This document shows positions 46,391 through 56,416 of a stretch of DNA of 64,000 nucleotides, one piece after another. The notes under the pieces are model-generated. The model did not search any database, had not been told where the DNA came from, and worked only from the letters and a program-made list of their open reading frames with translations. Source of the DNA: Paenibacillus lignilyticus. Lineage in GTDB: Bacteria > Bacillota > Bacilli > Paenibacillales > Paenibacillaceae. The first letter of the stretch is position 1. The number at the start of each line of letters is the position of its first letter. The position numbers and the translations under genes are program-made. The stretch is taken from contig NZ_JAGKSP010000002.1 of assembly GCF_017942085.1 (NCBI RefSeq), positions 620,001 to 684,000 of the forward strand, given 5' to 3'.

Positions 46391-47221
46391 TTATTTTACC
46401 GCACCGCTCGTCACGCCGGCAAAAATATATTTCTGCAGGAACAAGTACAGCAGCGAAGTCGGAATCATGATGATGATGATGGCTGCCGAGATGCTCTGCC
46501 AATCCCCGCTGTTCACGCCGAAGAATCGCATCAATGAGGTCGATACAACGACCAACTCAGGCGTCGGCATATATAAGAATGGCGTGTAAATATCGTTATA
46601 AATGCTGATCGTCTTCAGAATCACGATCGTCGCCGTTGCAGGTGCAAGCAGCGGGAAAATAATCGTCGTATAGATTTTGAACAGTGACGCGCCTTCGATC
46701 ATCGCACTTTCATCCAGCTCATACGGCACATTGCGAATGAACTGCAGATAAATGTAGATTTGCAAAATATCAGCGCCAATATAGATCAGCATCGGCCCCA
46801 TCAGGTTGTTCGTCAGATGAAGCGATTGAATCGTCTTGAAGTTGACGACCTGCGTCGTAATCGAAGGGATGACCGTCGCCATCAGAAACAGACCGACGAG
46901 GAATCCTTTGAACCTGAACGTGAACCGCCCAACCGCGTAACAGAACGCCGAGCCGAGCACGATATTCAGGATCAGCGTTACCGCAACAATAACCAGTGTA
47001 TTGCCAAAAGCCTTCGTCATATTCGCCTGCTGGAACGCATGCACGAAATTGCCGAAATGGAAGAACGAATCCGGCAAGGACATCGTCGACTTCGTTTGGA
47101 ACTCTTCCTTCGTCTTGAAGGCATTCACGATAATGACATAAGGCGGGAATACGATCATGAAAGCCGCGAACAGCAGCGTCAAATATTTCACAGCGGATGC
47201 AATCGGATTATGCGTGCGCAT
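46391..47221 (-). CDS. Sugar ABC transporter permease (MalG type)
   Basis: A 276-aa permease with six TM helices and the EAA loop ESAMIEGASLFKIYTTIIFP. The C-terminus KYIFAGVTSGAVK is typical of this class. Three bp separate it from the upstream permease. It forms the channel with that protein. Confidence 0.92.
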   Translation of the reverse strand: MRTHNPIASAVKYLTLLFAAFMIVFPPYVIIVNAFKTKEEFQTKSTMSLPDSFFHFGNFVHAFQQANMTKAFGNTLVIVAVTLILNIVLGSAFCYAVGRFTFRFKGFLVGLFLMATVIPSITTQVVNFKTIQSLHLTNNLMGPMLIYIGADILQIYIYLQFIRNVPYELDESAMIEGASLFKIYTTIIFPLLAPATATIVILKTISIYNDIYTPFLYMPTPELVVVSTSLMRFFGVNSGDWQSISAAIIIIMIPTSLLYLFLQKYIFAGVTSGAVK

Positions 47222-47224
47222 GCC

Positions 47225-48109
47225 CTAGTCCCCTCCTTTGCTGAAGAGCAGACGTTGAATCGATAACACAAGCACTACTATTAATAAAAGCACGACGCTC
47301 ATCGCCGATGCCAAGCCGTAATTATTGAATTGGAATGCCGTTGCAATGATTTTGAATACGTAAGTCTCGCTCGCGCCTGCCGGTCCGCCGTTCGTCAGCA
47401 CAAACGGAAGGTCAAACACTTCAAGTGCGCCGGTGACGGTTAGGAACAGGTTAAGCTCGATGATTTTATATATATTAGGCAAGGTAATGAACAGAAATTG
47501 TTTCCACGAGTTCGCCCCGTCGATTTGCGCCGCTTCGTACAGATCCGATGGAATCGACTGCAGCGCCGCCAAATAGATGACCATGTTGAAGCCCATAAAC
47601 CGCCAGAAGCCGATCGAAGCCAGCGTGTAGTTGACGAAGGATTCGCTGCCGAGCCAGCTGGTTTCGCCATCCAGGCCAATCGCAGCAAGCAGCGTATTAA
47701 GCGAGCCTTGCGTCGTGTCAAACACATAACCAAACAGGTATGCCACCGCCACGCCGTTTAGGATATATGGTAAAAAGAGCAGCAGTCTGAAGAAATACCG
47801 TCCCTTCAGCTTGCCGTTCAAGACGATTGCAAAGTAAATGGCCGCGATGTTCTGCACGATCCCTACAGCGAAATAGGCAAAATTGTGCTTGAACACGCCG
47901 AAGATATCCGGGTCGGTGAATACTTCCTTGTAATTGTCCCAGCCGATCCATTCTTTATCCGGGCTCAGCCCATCCCAGCTCGTGAAGCTAAGGTGGAACA
48001 GCTCTAAGGTCGGATAATAGGAGAAGGTCAGGAGCAGCAGCAGAGGTATGATCGTGAAAGATGTAATGATGATGATGCGCTGTTTCTTAAAAGAGAGGTT
48101 GCTTAGCAT
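47225..48109 (-). CDS. Sugar ABC transporter permease (MalF type)
   Basis: A 294-aa permease with about six TM helices and the EAA loop YEAAQIDGANSWKQFLFITL. It lies 93 bp after the SBP gene in the operon. No ATPase is encoded here, so a shared MsmX-like ATPase is expected. Confidence 0.92.
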   Translation of the reverse strand: MLSNLSFKKQRIIIITSFTIIPLLLLLTFSYYPTLELFHLSFTSWDGLSPDKEWIGWDNYKEVFTDPDIFGVFKHNFAYFAVGIVQNIAAIYFAIVLNGKLKGRYFFRLLLFLPYILNGVAVAYLFGYVFDTTQGSLNTLLAAIGLDGETSWLGSESFVNYTLASIGFWRFMGFNMVIYLAALQSIPSDLYEAAQIDGANSWKQFLFITLPNIYKIIELNLFLTVTGALEVFDLPFVLTNGGPAGASETYVFKIIATAFQFNNYGLASAMSVVLLLIVVLVLSIQRLLFSKGGD

Positions 48110-48202
48110 GATGCGATCATTCCTTTCCGCATTTCACCTTAGGCGGACGGCCCCGACCTGCGAGAGCCGCTCCGCCCAGGCAAAATCGCCCTGGCTTATC
48201 GA

Positions 48203-49558
48203 TTATTTCACGATTTGTTTCTTCGCTTTCGCCCACTCTGCATTCACTTTATCCAGAACAGCCTGCGGGTTTTTGGAGAGAACAAACTCTTGAAGAACCG
48301 CGTCTTGATCGATTTGAGCTTTATTCAAAATTTGCGTCGCTGCGTCGTCGCCCGCTACAGCTTCGAAATAAGTCGGGTTGTACGTGTTGAATTCTGCCAG
48401 CTGGGCAAGCTTCGGTTGTTTGTCCTTCAATGTCGGAATGAAACCTGCGAACTCATCGTAGCCGGACTCCTCGATCATCCATTGCACGAACGCTTTGGCT
48501 GCTTCCACGTTGCCGTCTTTATTGACGCCATAGAACCAATCCGGGTTAAGAGGTGCTTTCGCTTGACCGGAGTTGTCGGCAGGGAATGGGAAGAAACCTA
48601 CATCTTCCGCCGGTGCGCCGGCATCGATAACTTGGTTAATGACCCAGTTGCCAAGCAGGTACATCGCGAAGTTGCCTTGGGCTACATCCTTCTTGGACTG
48701 CTCCCAGTTCGTGGAGTTTACGTCCTTCTCGAGGAACCCTTTCTCCTTCAGCTCGCGGATAATGATCCACGATTTGCCGTATACGTTATCCATTGTGAAT
48801 GGCGTGTCGGTGTCTTTACGTTTGTTCTGGTGATCTGCGGCTCCGCCGATAATGGTCGGCACATCGCCGGACCAAGCGCCAAGCGGCCATTTATCCTTGA
48901 AGTTCGATGCGAGCGGCACGATGCCGGCATCCTTCAGCTTCTGGCAGGCTGCCAGGAATTCATCGTAGGTTTTCGGAACGGCCGTAACGCCTGCTTTCTC
49001 GAAAGCTTTCTTGTTGTACACAATCCCCACCGTGCTGTTACCGGAGGAAATACCGTATGATTTGCCTTCGAAGGATTTGAAGTCTTTGAAGTAGATGTCG
49101 CCGGAGAACTTGATATCATCCAGCGGTGCAAAATATTTCGGGTAATCGGAGTTTGGAATCAATCCGCCGAGCAGCACGACATCCGGGTAAGTACCGGAAG
49201 CGATGCGAATTTTCTCGTTTTTCTCATAGTCGGTAATGGCTTCGAATTGCAGGTCTACGCCGGGATACTTCGCTTCGAACCGTTTCTCGTAATCGGTGTA
49301 CTCCTTGTCTACCATATCTGTACGGTTCGTTAGGAACACGACTTTGCCGTTCAGTTCCTTCGTGTCTCCGCCTTCTGTCGCTGCAGCGTTGTCCGTGGTT
49401 GCATCGTTTGTAGCCGCTGCGTTATTCGTAGTGTCTGCGTTTGCCGTGTCCGTTGCCGCATTGGCGTTCGTGTTTGCGCTTTCATTATTGCTGCCGCAAG
49501 CAGCCAGCGAAGTGACGAGAAGAAGTGAAATCATCGTGTAGGAAATCGTTTTTTTCAT
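48203..49558 (-). CDS. Sugar-binding lipoprotein of the ABC importer
   Basis: A 451-aa lipoprotein (lipobox VTSLAAC), followed by an Asn/Ala/Thr-rich linker of about 45 residues and a family 1 binding-protein body (VVFLTNRTDMVDKEYTDYEK, MYLLGNWVINQVIDAGAPAE). The protein at 60678 is a clear paralogue with the same TNR-D-V start and YFLGNWVINQVIAAGGSSED block. A cre-like site is 25 bp upstream. A hydrolase of GH113 type is divergent from it, suggesting mannan oligosaccharides as substrate (inferred). Confidence 0.9.
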   Translation of the reverse strand: MKKTISYTMISLLLVTSLAACGSNNESANTNANAATDTANADTTNNAAATNDATTDNAAATEGGDTKELNGKVVFLTNRTDMVDKEYTDYEKRFEAKYPGVDLQFEAITDYEKNEKIRIASGTYPDVVLLGGLIPNSDYPKYFAPLDDIKFSGDIYFKDFKSFEGKSYGISSGNSTVGIVYNKKAFEKAGVTAVPKTYDEFLAACQKLKDAGIVPLASNFKDKWPLGAWSGDVPTIIGGAADHQNKRKDTDTPFTMDNVYGKSWIIIRELKEKGFLEKDVNSTNWEQSKKDVAQGNFAMYLLGNWVINQVIDAGAPAEDVGFFPFPADNSGQAKAPLNPDWFYGVNKDGNVEAAKAFVQWMIEESGYDEFAGFIPTLKDKQPKLAQLAEFNTYNPTYFEAVAGDDAATQILNKAQIDQDAVLQEFVLSKNPQAVLDKVNAEWAKAKKQIVK

Positions 49559-49582
49559 TTGTTGTTCCCCCTGTTTCGGTTA

Positions 49583-49597
49583 TGATATCGCTTACAT
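49583..49597 (-). promoter_or_regulatory. cre-like catabolite repression site
   Basis: Minus strand ATGTAAGCGATATCA fits the CcpA consensus WTGNAANCGNWNNCW at every defined position. It lies 25 bp upstream of the SBP gene start, so CcpA would repress the importer in rich sugar. Confidence 0.6.
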
Positions 49598-49776
49598 GTG
49601 TAACTATAAGCCAATCGCGAAGGGGGGAAAATGGTTTCAATTGTGATTTGTAGTCTTCAATTGACTTTATGGCCGGCGCCTATAATGTCTATTGACTGCA
49701 CTCCATAGTATTTGTTTTACTGGAGCAATGAAGCAGGAACTATTTGGCTGCGAACCAAAAAGGAGACTGAGACGGC

Positions 49777-50733
49777 GTGCAGAAGTCGACGAACTACTAT
49801 GGCGGAATGACCTGGGGCTGGACCGGAATTAGAGGAACTTGGAAGACCGAGCAGGCGGAACGCTCGATGGAGCTGATGAAAGAAGGGCTGGCTCTTAACT
49901 GGACGGCAATCACCTTCGCGGCGCTGCAAGCACATCCGCAGGCAACGGAAATTAAGTACGGGGACGCGCCTACTGTGACGGATGAGGAAGTACGCTGGGC
50001 CATTGAGAAAGCAAAATCGCTTGGTCTACAGGTCTGTCTAAAGCCGGTCGTCAATTGCGCGAACGGCACTTGGCGCGCGCATATTAACTTCTTCGATGTG
50101 GATGTCCCGTGCGAGCCGAAGTGGTCGGAATGGTTCGCTTCGTATACCCGCTTCATGCTCCATTACGCGCAGATCGCGGAAGAAACCGGCTGCGAGATGC
50201 TCTGCATCGGATGCGAAATGGTGCAAACGGATCGGCGGGCCGCGGAGTGGCGCGCTTTGATCGCCGAGGTAAGACGTGTCTACTCCGGCGTCATTACCTA
50301 CAACTGCGACAAATACCAGGAGAACCAAGTGAGCTGGTGGGATGCGGTGGACGTTATTTCGTCCAGCGGCTATTATCCGATCGACACTTGGGAGGAGCAG
50401 CTTGACCGGATCGAAGCTGTCGTGAAGCAGCACGGCAAGCCGTTTATGTTCATGGAAGCAGGCTGCCCAAGCCGCGAGGGTTCGCAGCATCTGCCGAACG
50501 ATTGGGGATTGCCGGGCGAAGCCAGCGAGGATGTTCAAGCGCGGTATTACGAAGCCATGTTCAGCCATTGCGACAAGCGGGACTGGGTAGAGGGCTTCAT
50601 GCTGTGGGATTGGCCGGCCAAGCTGTACAAGCCGGAGGACGCTGCGGCTAACAAGGACTACTGTATGTACGGCAAGAAAGCCGAAGCTATCGTTCGAAAC
50701 TACTATAACGCGAAGACGGTTATTTATAGCTGA
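49777..50733 (+). CDS. GH113-type glycoside hydrolase (probable beta-mannanase)
   Basis: A 318-aa cytoplasmic TIM-barrel enzyme without signal peptide. Landmarks of GH113: WRAHINFFDVDVPCEPKWSE, then MLCIGCEMVQTDRRAAEWRA with acid/base Glu147, and KPFMFMEAGCPSREGS with nucleophile Glu227. These positions are close to those known for the family (151 and 231 in AaManA). It probably cleaves mannooligosaccharides brought in by the divergent importer. GTG 49777 has AAGGAGA 10 nt upstream. The promoter is uncertain: TTGACT 49661 and TATAAT 49681 are only 14 bp apart. Confidence 0.82.
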   Translation: MQKSTNYYGGMTWGWTGIRGTWKTEQAERSMELMKEGLALNWTAITFAALQAHPQATEIKYGDAPTVTDEEVRWAIEKAKSLGLQVCLKPVVNCANGTWRAHINFFDVDVPCEPKWSEWFASYTRFMLHYAQIAEETGCEMLCIGCEMVQTDRRAAEWRALIAEVRRVYSGVITYNCDKYQENQVSWWDAVDVISSSGYYPIDTWEEQLDRIEAVVKQHGKPFMFMEAGCPSREGSQHLPNDWGLPGEASEDVQARYYEAMFSHCDKRDWVEGFMLWDWPAKLYKPEDAAANKDYCMYGKKAEAIVRNYYNAKTVIYS

Positions 50734-50736
50734 TAG

Positions 50737-50765
50737 AAAAGGACCTCGCCTGCGGGGTCCCTTTT
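50737..50765. terminator. Bidirectional terminator
   Basis: GGACCTCGC/GCGGGGTCC stem, with A-run before and T-run after. It serves the convergent GH113 and ManC-like genes. Confidence 0.85.
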
Positions 50766-50781
50766 GCCTTTTGTCGCTCCA

Positions 50782-52173
50782 TCAGCCATTCGTGCACAGC
50801 CTGATCGTATCCTTCCACGTTACTGCGATACGCCGGACATCTTCCTCGGCCAAGCCGGTGCCGATCTGGATGACCATATATTCGAGCCGCGTAATCGCCA
50901 GAACGGCATGTTTCGCGCCTGCGGGAATTTGCAGCACGTTGCCGGAACGAATCGGAGCTTGCACGCCCTCCAATATGAACGTTCCCGTTCCGGAGAGAAT
51001 GACCCACGTTTCCTGTCTGCTCGCGTGAAGGTGGTAGCTTGTATGCTTCCCGGGCAGCATGTCGATCTTCTTCGTTAACGTTTCCGAAGCGGCATCTGCC
51101 TCGGAATGATCCAGGATGTGGTAGGTCCCCCAGCGTTTCTCCCCGGACCTCGGCTGCTCCGAACCGCTCAGCAGCTGTTTGATCTGATTGGATTTCCCTT
51201 TATCGGCCACAAGAATGCCGTCCGTGCTCGCCGCTACAATAACATTCGAAACGCCGATGACATGAATCGGGCAGTCCAGCTCATTCACGATATGCGATTG
51301 CATGCAATCGCCCGTCAGTTCTCCAAGGCCGATGACGCTCCCGCCAAAATAGTCCGGAAATACCCGCCAGTCCCCAAGATCCTTCCAGCCTTTGTCATAC
51401 GGAATGACCACCGCTTGCGCCGTTTTCTCCGCAACCTCCACATCGAAGCTAGCTTCCGGAAGCTGCTCGTAGCAGCTCAGCAGATCTTCGTACCCGGTAG
51501 GCAGCCCTTTGTTCGTCAAGCAAGCAAGCATGAAGGATAACGGAAACGCGAAAACGCCGCAGTTCCACATGGCATTGCTGTCGATCAGGCCGGCGGCAAC
51601 CTCTTCATCCGGCTTTTCCACGAACCTGGCTATGGAGAGAAACTCGCTTGAGCTTGCGTCCTCCGCAGCGCCGTCGACCGGATGCGGAACGATATAGCCA
51701 TATTGGCTGGAGGGATGGCTGGGCGTCGTTCCGAGCAGCGCCAAATTCGTGCCCGACTGCGACAGGACATCCGGAAACTTCATGAGCAGTTTGAAGAATG
51801 CCGACTCGACATAAATATCCGCCGGCATCACGCAGATCGTTTCGCTCGGCACAACCTGAAGCTTGTCATGCAGATAGGCGGCTGCCAACGCGACGGCCGT
51901 GAAGGTTCCTCTTCTATAGGGCTCGGCAATAAAAGACAGCTTGTCGCCCACTTGATTGGCCGTAATTTCCGCTTGGTTCTCATGCGCGACAATCGTGGTA
52001 GCCGAAAGCAATCCCGCTTCTTCCAATTGGCCGCATACCCGCTGAATCATCGATTGTTTGCCGCCGTTTCCGCTCTCGTCCGGGAGGAGCTTCAGAAAGA
52101 GCTTAGACCGGACTCCGTTCGATAACGGCCACAGCCGCTTCCCTGAACCTCCGCTGAGCAGTATAACTCGCAA
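50782..52173 (-). CDS. manC: Mannose-1-phosphate guanylyltransferase / mannose-6-phosphate isomerase (ManC-like)
   Basis: About 463 aa. The N-terminal nucleotidyltransferase starts RVILLSGGSGKRLWPLSNGV, the GGxGxRLWPLS signature of GDP-mannose pyrophosphorylases. The C-terminal 110 residues form a type II PMI cupin (DMLPGKHTSYHLHASRQETW, then RSGNVLQIPAGAKHAV). It makes GDP-mannose for glycans. TTG 52173 has GAGGGG 8 nt upstream; ATG 52179 abuts the RBS. It follows a glycan-gene cluster (broken GT, DUF6492-like) on the same strand. Confidence 0.88.
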   Translation of the reverse strand: MRVILLSGGSGKRLWPLSNGVRSKLFLKLLPDESGNGGKQSMIQRVCGQLEEAGLLSATTIVAHENQAEITANQVGDKLSFIAEPYRRGTFTAVALAAAYLHDKLQVVPSETICVMPADIYVESAFFKLLMKFPDVLSQSGTNLALLGTTPSHPSSQYGYIVPHPVDGAAEDASSSEFLSIARFVEKPDEEVAAGLIDSNAMWNCGVFAFPLSFMLACLTNKGLPTGYEDLLSCYEQLPEASFDVEVAEKTAQAVVIPYDKGWKDLGDWRVFPDYFGGSVIGLGELTGDCMQSHIVNELDCPIHVIGVSNVIVAASTDGILVADKGKSNQIKQLLSGSEQPRSGEKRWGTYHILDHSEADAASETLTKKIDMLPGKHTSYHLHASRQETWVILSGTGTFILEGVQAPIRSGNVLQIPAGAKHAVLAITRLEYMVIQIGTGLAEEDVRRIAVTWKDTIRLCTNG

Positions 52174-52219
52174 GTCCATCCCCCCTCGAACATCCAATGA
52201 AGCCCGCGCGAGGCGAGCC

Positions 52220-52674
52220 TTATTTCCGCTTTCGAATCACCCTCTCTATGGCTTGCTTCAGCATGCGGCCCGACCGATCCCACGACAGTCTTCGCGCGTC
52301 CATTCTCCCCTGCCGGCCTTTCTGCCTGCACAGCTTAGGGTTCTTATAAGCGGCTCTCATCTGCTTCCTTAAACCCGGACATATCGACCTCGGCCCAGCG
52401 CTGTCCCTTCTCCGAGAACAAATGGCGAAAGGTACGCGAGATGGATGAAGCACGCCTCATGCTGTTGACGGGAGCCCCCAGCTTATAAGGGACAAGAAAG
52501 GCATCTTCGCGTACCCGCTTGTTCCACGCGATAGAGGCGGCCGACCTCTTCTCGATGCTTCGACGGTGACGCGGACGCCTCGTCTTCTTAATGGCCGGAC
52601 ATACTCCTGTTCGCAATGCCAAGACCGGAAGCCTTCTTGACGGGTCCGCGCCAAACGACGCTATAACGCGTCAT
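52220..52674 (-). pseudogene. Decayed glycosyltransferase gene, several frameshifts and deletions
   Basis: The pieces lie in order in different frames. ATG 52674 (overlapping the previous stop) reads MTRYSVVWRGPVKKASGLGI-ANR. A second frame continues EYVRPLRRRGVRVTVEASRR. A third gives EDAFLVPYKLGAPVNS and later RWAEVDMSGFKE. The last gives MRAAYKNPKLCRQKGRQGR, then RRLSWDRSGRMLKQAIERVI. This is the start and end of a glycosyltransferase of the GT4-like type. About 140 codons remain of a protein normally over 350, so it is inactive. Confidence 0.75.
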
Positions 52675-53486
52675 TGCTTTCGTGTCCTGCGCGAATAGCC
52701 TTTGCGCTTATGAAACGAGACCGACCGGAACTTGCCGGCGAGCGACCTGGTCCGCTGCGGCGACAGCTGGGTCACGCTCATATTCAAGCCTTTGTTCAGC
52801 GCCTTTCTGATTCCGACGCCGCCCGGATTTCGGGAGTAGAGATAGTTGCCGTAGGTTTCGAATTCCGAGAAGGCAAACTGCTTTGTTTTGTCCATGCTTC
52901 TTAAGATCGCTCTATACCAGCTTGTGCCGTGCTTCGCCGCAATCGTTCGCTTCATCTGGCGCAGCTTCGATTTCTCGAACAGCATGTAGTGGGTGACGAA
53001 GGATGCCGGCCGAGGCGCCTTCCTCCCCATGAGCTTGCTATAGGTGCGAAAATATTCCGGCTGGCTCCAGCTTCGGCAGTAGAACAGCGTTTTGCCGCCT
53101 GACCGGAACACATGCGGACGAATGAGCACGGTATCCGCATCGATGACGAGAAAATGACTCGACGAGCAGACCTTGTCGCCGCCCAGCTTCAAGAGCTGCT
53201 GGAACATCCAGCCCGAACGCTCCCATTTCTTGGAGCGGTAGTTGATATGCTTCTTCGTAATCGGCAGCACGCGGTTCTCGTTGACGAACCTGCAGCCCTT
53301 GCGCCTGCACAGCGCTTTAATGCGTCTGCTGTTCGGCGACACGATGTTAATCCGGCCGATCGGATGCTTTACCTGTTTTCGGACGGCATTAATGACATAG
53401 GGGAGCGTAACGAGATCCTTCTCGATCGCCGGGATTAACACATCTATTTTCACCTTGCTGCTTCTGATCCGCATGAGGCTTGGCAT
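52671..53486 (-). CDS. DUF6492-like glycosyltransferase-fold protein
   Basis: A 271-aa protein with a GT-A-like core: IDVLIPAIEKDLVTLPYVIN, RINIVSPNS, then SSHFLVIDADTVLIRPHVF, whose D-x-D is the expected metal/nucleotide-sugar site. No TM or signal is present. DUF6492 proteins are found in glycan clusters; the sugar is unknown. ATG 53486 has GGGAG 8 nt upstream; the frame extends to 53519 without RBS. Its stop overlaps the ATG of the broken glycosyltransferase gene (ATGA), showing that they were once coupled. Confidence 0.75.
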   Translation of the reverse strand: MPSLMRIRSSKVKIDVLIPAIEKDLVTLPYVINAVRKQVKHPIGRINIVSPNSRRIKALCRRKGCRFVNENRVLPITKKHINYRSKKWERSGWMFQQLLKLGGDKVCSSSHFLVIDADTVLIRPHVFRSGGKTLFYCRSWSQPEYFRTYSKLMGRKAPRPASFVTHYMLFEKSKLRQMKRTIAAKHGTSWYRAILRSMDKTKQFAFSEFETYGNYLYSRNPGGVGIRKALNKGLNMSVTQLSPQRTRSLAGKFRSVSFHKRKGYSRRTRKQ

Positions 53487-53575
53487 CGCTTCAACTCCCG
53501 TTAGCAGTAATGTGATCATGATATGCAGTCAAGGGAGCGAGAAACAGGGCTTACGCCTCAGCAGGGTTAAACCAA

Positions 53576-53617
53576 CAAAAAAACTGACCATGCGAGTTTG
53601 CACTCCACATGGCCAGT
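53576..53617 (-). terminator. Terminator of the ssu operon
   Basis: ACTGACCATG pairs, with one mismatch, with CATGGCCAGT (53608-53617); seven Ts follow on the minus strand. It lies 15 bp past the ssuB stop. Confidence 0.8.
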
Positions 53618-53631
53618 CTTCGGATGAATCG

Positions 53632-54456
53632 TTAAATCGAGAATCCGTTGCGATCGCCATCCGGCGGCCGCCTCGCAAGTACGCGATTTAATATCGTGTT
53701 CTCATAGTGGGTAAATCCGCTGTCCTTCTCGCGCGGGCGCGCCAAGGCGATAGGGACATCCTGGGCAATGGTGCCGTTCTCCACGAGCACCACTCGATCG
53801 GCGAGGGCGACGGCCTCACTGACGTCGTGCGTCACGAGAACGGCAGTGAACCGCCTTTCCCTCCACAGTCGTTCTATCAATTGCTGCATCTCGATTCGAG
53901 TAAGCGCATCGAGCGCACCGAGCGGCTCATCGAGCAGCAGCAGACTCGGGTCTCCGACGAGCGCCCTGGCCAGCGAAACGCGCTGCTTCTGACCGCCTGA
54001 CAACACGGACGGCCACTCCTTCGCACGATCCGCGAGTCCAACGAGCTCAAGGGCATCCAAGGCTTTGCCTCGGTCGCCGCCCGGCACGCCGATCCGAACG
54101 TTATCGAGCACGGATTTCCAAGGCAGCAAGCGAGCGTCTTGGAACATGACGCGCACATCCGAGCTTAGTCCGGACGTTGTTTTGCCGCCAAACGTTACCG
54201 AGCCTTGCGATGCGGCTTCCAATCCGGCAAGCAGCCGCAGCAGCGTGCTCTTGCCGCAGCCGCTTCTGCCTACTACGGCTAAGAACTGCCCGGATGGGAT
54301 GGCTAATTCCAAATCCCGCAGAACGGCGAGATCGCCGAAGCGAACGCCGGCATTCCGAACGTCCACTTGAAGACCGCGAGGCGCCTCATGCACGACAAGC
54401 GGCGTCTTCTCTTCGGGTTCCGTGCTTATTTTCCTGGACGGAAGTGCGAATGCCAT
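53632..54456 (-). CDS. ssuB: Aliphatic sulfonate ABC importer ATPase
   Basis: A 274-aa ATPase with Walker [10 protein letters not shown], signature [15 protein letters not shown], Walker [13 protein letters not shown] and the H-loop LVTHD. It has the SsuB/TauB/NrtD subfamily look, with [15 protein letters not shown] in the Q-loop. ATG 54456 has AAAGGAG 9 nt upstream and overlaps ssuC by 31 bp; the longer frame (54492) lies fully inside ssuC. It is the last gene of ssuADCB. Confidence 0.9.
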   Translation of the reverse strand: MAFALPSRKISTEPEEKTPLVVHEAPRGLQVDVRNAGVRFGDLAVLRDLELAIPSGQFLAVVGRSGCGKSTLLRLLAGLEAASQGSVTFGGKTTSGLSSDVRVMFQDARLLPWKSVLDNVRIGVPGGDRGKALDALELVGLADRAKEWPSVLSGGQKQRVSLARALVGDPSLLLLDEPLGALDALTRIEMQQLIERLWRERRFTAVLVTHDVSEAVALADRVVLVENGTIAQDVPIALARPREKDSGFTHYENTILNRVLARRPPDGDRNGFSI

Positions 54457-55223
54457 TTCAGCCAGCTCCTTTCCATAAGCTTTGCCAGCCAATCCGAGAG
54501 CTTGCCTAACAAAGCATAGATGACGATGCTGAGCACGACGACATCCATCTGGAAAAATTCACGGGCATTCATGGCCATATAGCCAATGCCGCTGTTCGAG
54601 GATATCGTTTCGGATACGATCAGCGTAATCCACATAATGCCGAGCGCGAATCGAAGGCCTACCAGGATAGACGGCAGCGAACCCGGAAAAATAATCGTAC
54701 GGAAAAGGGAATACCCTCTTAAACCGTAGGTCCGGCCCATTTCAATTAAGCCGGGATCGATAGACCGTATGCCGTGGAGCGTATTCAGATATATCGGAAA
54801 AGCCACGCCCAGCGCGACCAGAAAAATTTTGCCTTGTTCGCCAATGCCAAACCAAGCGATGATGAGCGGAATAAGAGATAAGTGCGGGATTGTACGGATC
54901 ATTTGGATGCTGGAATCCGTCAGCTTCTCCGATAGCGGAAGCAAGCCGTTTAGAATCGCCAGTATAAAACCGATGCCGCCCCCAATGGCGAAACCGATAA
55001 GCGCACGCCGTGTACTGTCCCCGATATAGATGAACAAATCCCCGCTTCGCACGAGCTTAGCGCCTGCCTCAATGACGGATACCGGCGTCGGCAAGATGCG
55101 GGAGGATATCCAGCCCACACTGCCAAGCCACTGCCACAGCACCACGATCAGAAGCGGAATAGCCCATTCAAGTCCTACGGATAGCGTTCTGGTTTTCCAC
55201 TTGTTATCTGCTGGACTTTTCAT
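54426..55223 (-). CDS. ssuC: Aliphatic sulfonate ABC importer permease
   Basis: A 265-aa permease of the SsuC/TauC type with six helices. The EAA-type loop [20 protein letters not shown] and the C-terminal [20 protein letters not shown] are characteristic. It overlaps ssuB and lies 12 bp after ssuD. Confidence 0.92.
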   Translation of the reverse strand: MKSPADNKWKTRTLSVGLEWAIPLLIVVLWQWLGSVGWISSRILPTPVSVIEAGAKLVRSGDLFIYIGDSTRRALIGFAIGGGIGFILAILNGLLPLSEKLTDSSIQMIRTIPHLSLIPLIIAWFGIGEQGKIFLVALGVAFPIYLNTLHGIRSIDPGLIEMGRTYGLRGYSLFRTIIFPGSLPSILVGLRFALGIMWITLIVSETISSNSGIGYMAMNAREFFQMDVVVLSIVIYALLGKLSDWLAKLMERSWLKWHSHFRPGK

Positions 55224-55235
55224 TTGCTCCCCCTC

Positions 55236-56381
55236 CTAGCTCACCGGCGCGCGTTCCGACGGCTTGATCGAGTTCGCGATAAGTTCGCCGAACGGACTGG
55301 TCGATGTCGGGCCTTGCACCGTTGCTGCTCGATTTAAGGGTAGGAGCGGGAATACCAGATCCGCGAATTGATACGCTTCTTCGAGATGCGGATACCCCGA
55401 TAGGATGAAAGTATCAATGCCGAGATTGGCGTACTCTTGCATCAGTGCCGCCACTTCAGCGGGGCTGCCTACCAGCGCTGTTCCAGCTCCGCCGCGGACA
55501 AGGCCTACGCCTGCCCAGAGGTTCGGATAGATTTCAAGGTGGCTTCGATCTCCGCCATGAAGACGCGTCATTCGCTGCTGCCCTTCCGAATCATAACGGG
55601 CAAATACCTTCTTCGCAGCGGCTATCGCTTCATCATCAACCTTGCTGATCAAGCGATCGGCTTCTCTCCAAGCCTCCTCTGACGTTTCACGAACGATGAC
55701 ATGAAGGCGAATGCCAAAACGAACCTCACGGCCACGCTCAGCGGCCAATTGCCGAACGCGATCAATCTTCTCGGCTACTTCTTGCGGGGGCTCGCCCCAA
55801 GTCAGATAGACGTCGATGTGGTCTGCTGCAACCTCCTGAGCAGCCGGCGACGATCCGCCGAAATAGAGCGGCGGATAAGGCTTTTGCACCGGCGGATACA
55901 GAACTTTGCCGCCTTCCACTTTCAAGTGAGTGCCTTCGTAATCAACGGTTTCTCCCGCGAGCTCTCTGCGCCACACGTCCAGAAATTCGGAAGTCAGATC
56001 GTAGCGTTCATCGTGTCCGAGGAATAAACCGTCTGCCGCCAGCTCTACCGGGTCTCCTCCGGTCACGACGTTGACGAGCAGTCTCCCGCCGGAAAGTCGA
56101 TCGAACGTGGCTGCCATTCTGGCCGATAAGGTCGGTGACATCAAGCCCGGTCTCAGCGCGACGAGAAATTTCAATTTCTCCGTAACCGAGATGAGCGAAG
56201 AAGCCACCACCCATGCATCCTCGCAGGAACTTCCTGTCGGCAGCAGTACGCCGCCATAGCCCAGACGATCCGCTGCTTGCGCGATTTGCCTCATATAAGT
56301 CGCATCAACGGCGCGCGCTCCTTCGGCAGAACCCAGATAACGCCCGTCTCCATGTGTCGGAATAAACCAGAATACTTCCAT
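55236..56381 (-). CDS. ssuD: FMNH2-dependent alkanesulfonate monooxygenase
   Basis: A 381-aa luciferase-fold enzyme that releases sulfite from alkanesulfonates using reduced flavin. Markers: [17 protein letters not shown] at the start, [33 protein letters not shown] and [20 protein letters not shown], all typical of SsuD. ATG 56381 has AAAGGGTGA 5 nt upstream. The gene lies between ssuA and ssuC. The flavin reductase partner is not in the operon. Confidence 0.93.
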   Translation of the reverse strand: MEVFWFIPTHGDGRYLGSAEGARAVDATYMRQIAQAADRLGYGGVLLPTGSSCEDAWVVASSLISVTEKLKFLVALRPGLMSPTLSARMAATFDRLSGGRLLVNVVTGGDPVELAADGLFLGHDERYDLTSEFLDVWRRELAGETVDYEGTHLKVEGGKVLYPPVQKPYPPLYFGGSSPAAQEVAADHIDVYLTWGEPPQEVAEKIDRVRQLAAERGREVRFGIRLHVIVRETSEEAWREADRLISKVDDEAIAAAKKVFARYDSEGQQRMTRLHGGDRSHLEIYPNLWAGVGLVRGGAGTALVGSPAEVAALMQEYANLGIDTFILSGYPHLEEAYQFADLVFPLLPLNRAATVQGPTSTSPFGELIANSIKPSERAPVS

Positions 56382-56416
56382 TTCAATCACCCTTTCATCT
56401 ACATTCGAATGTTCGA

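Noticed and set aside
48215..49060. 281-aa plus-strand frame antisense to the sugar-binding lipoprotein
   Set aside because: Shadow frame; the minus-strand lipoprotein is well supported.
49661..49686. Consensus promoter for the GH113 gene
   Set aside because: TTGACT and TATAAT are only 14 bp apart; spacing is too short to call it with confidence.
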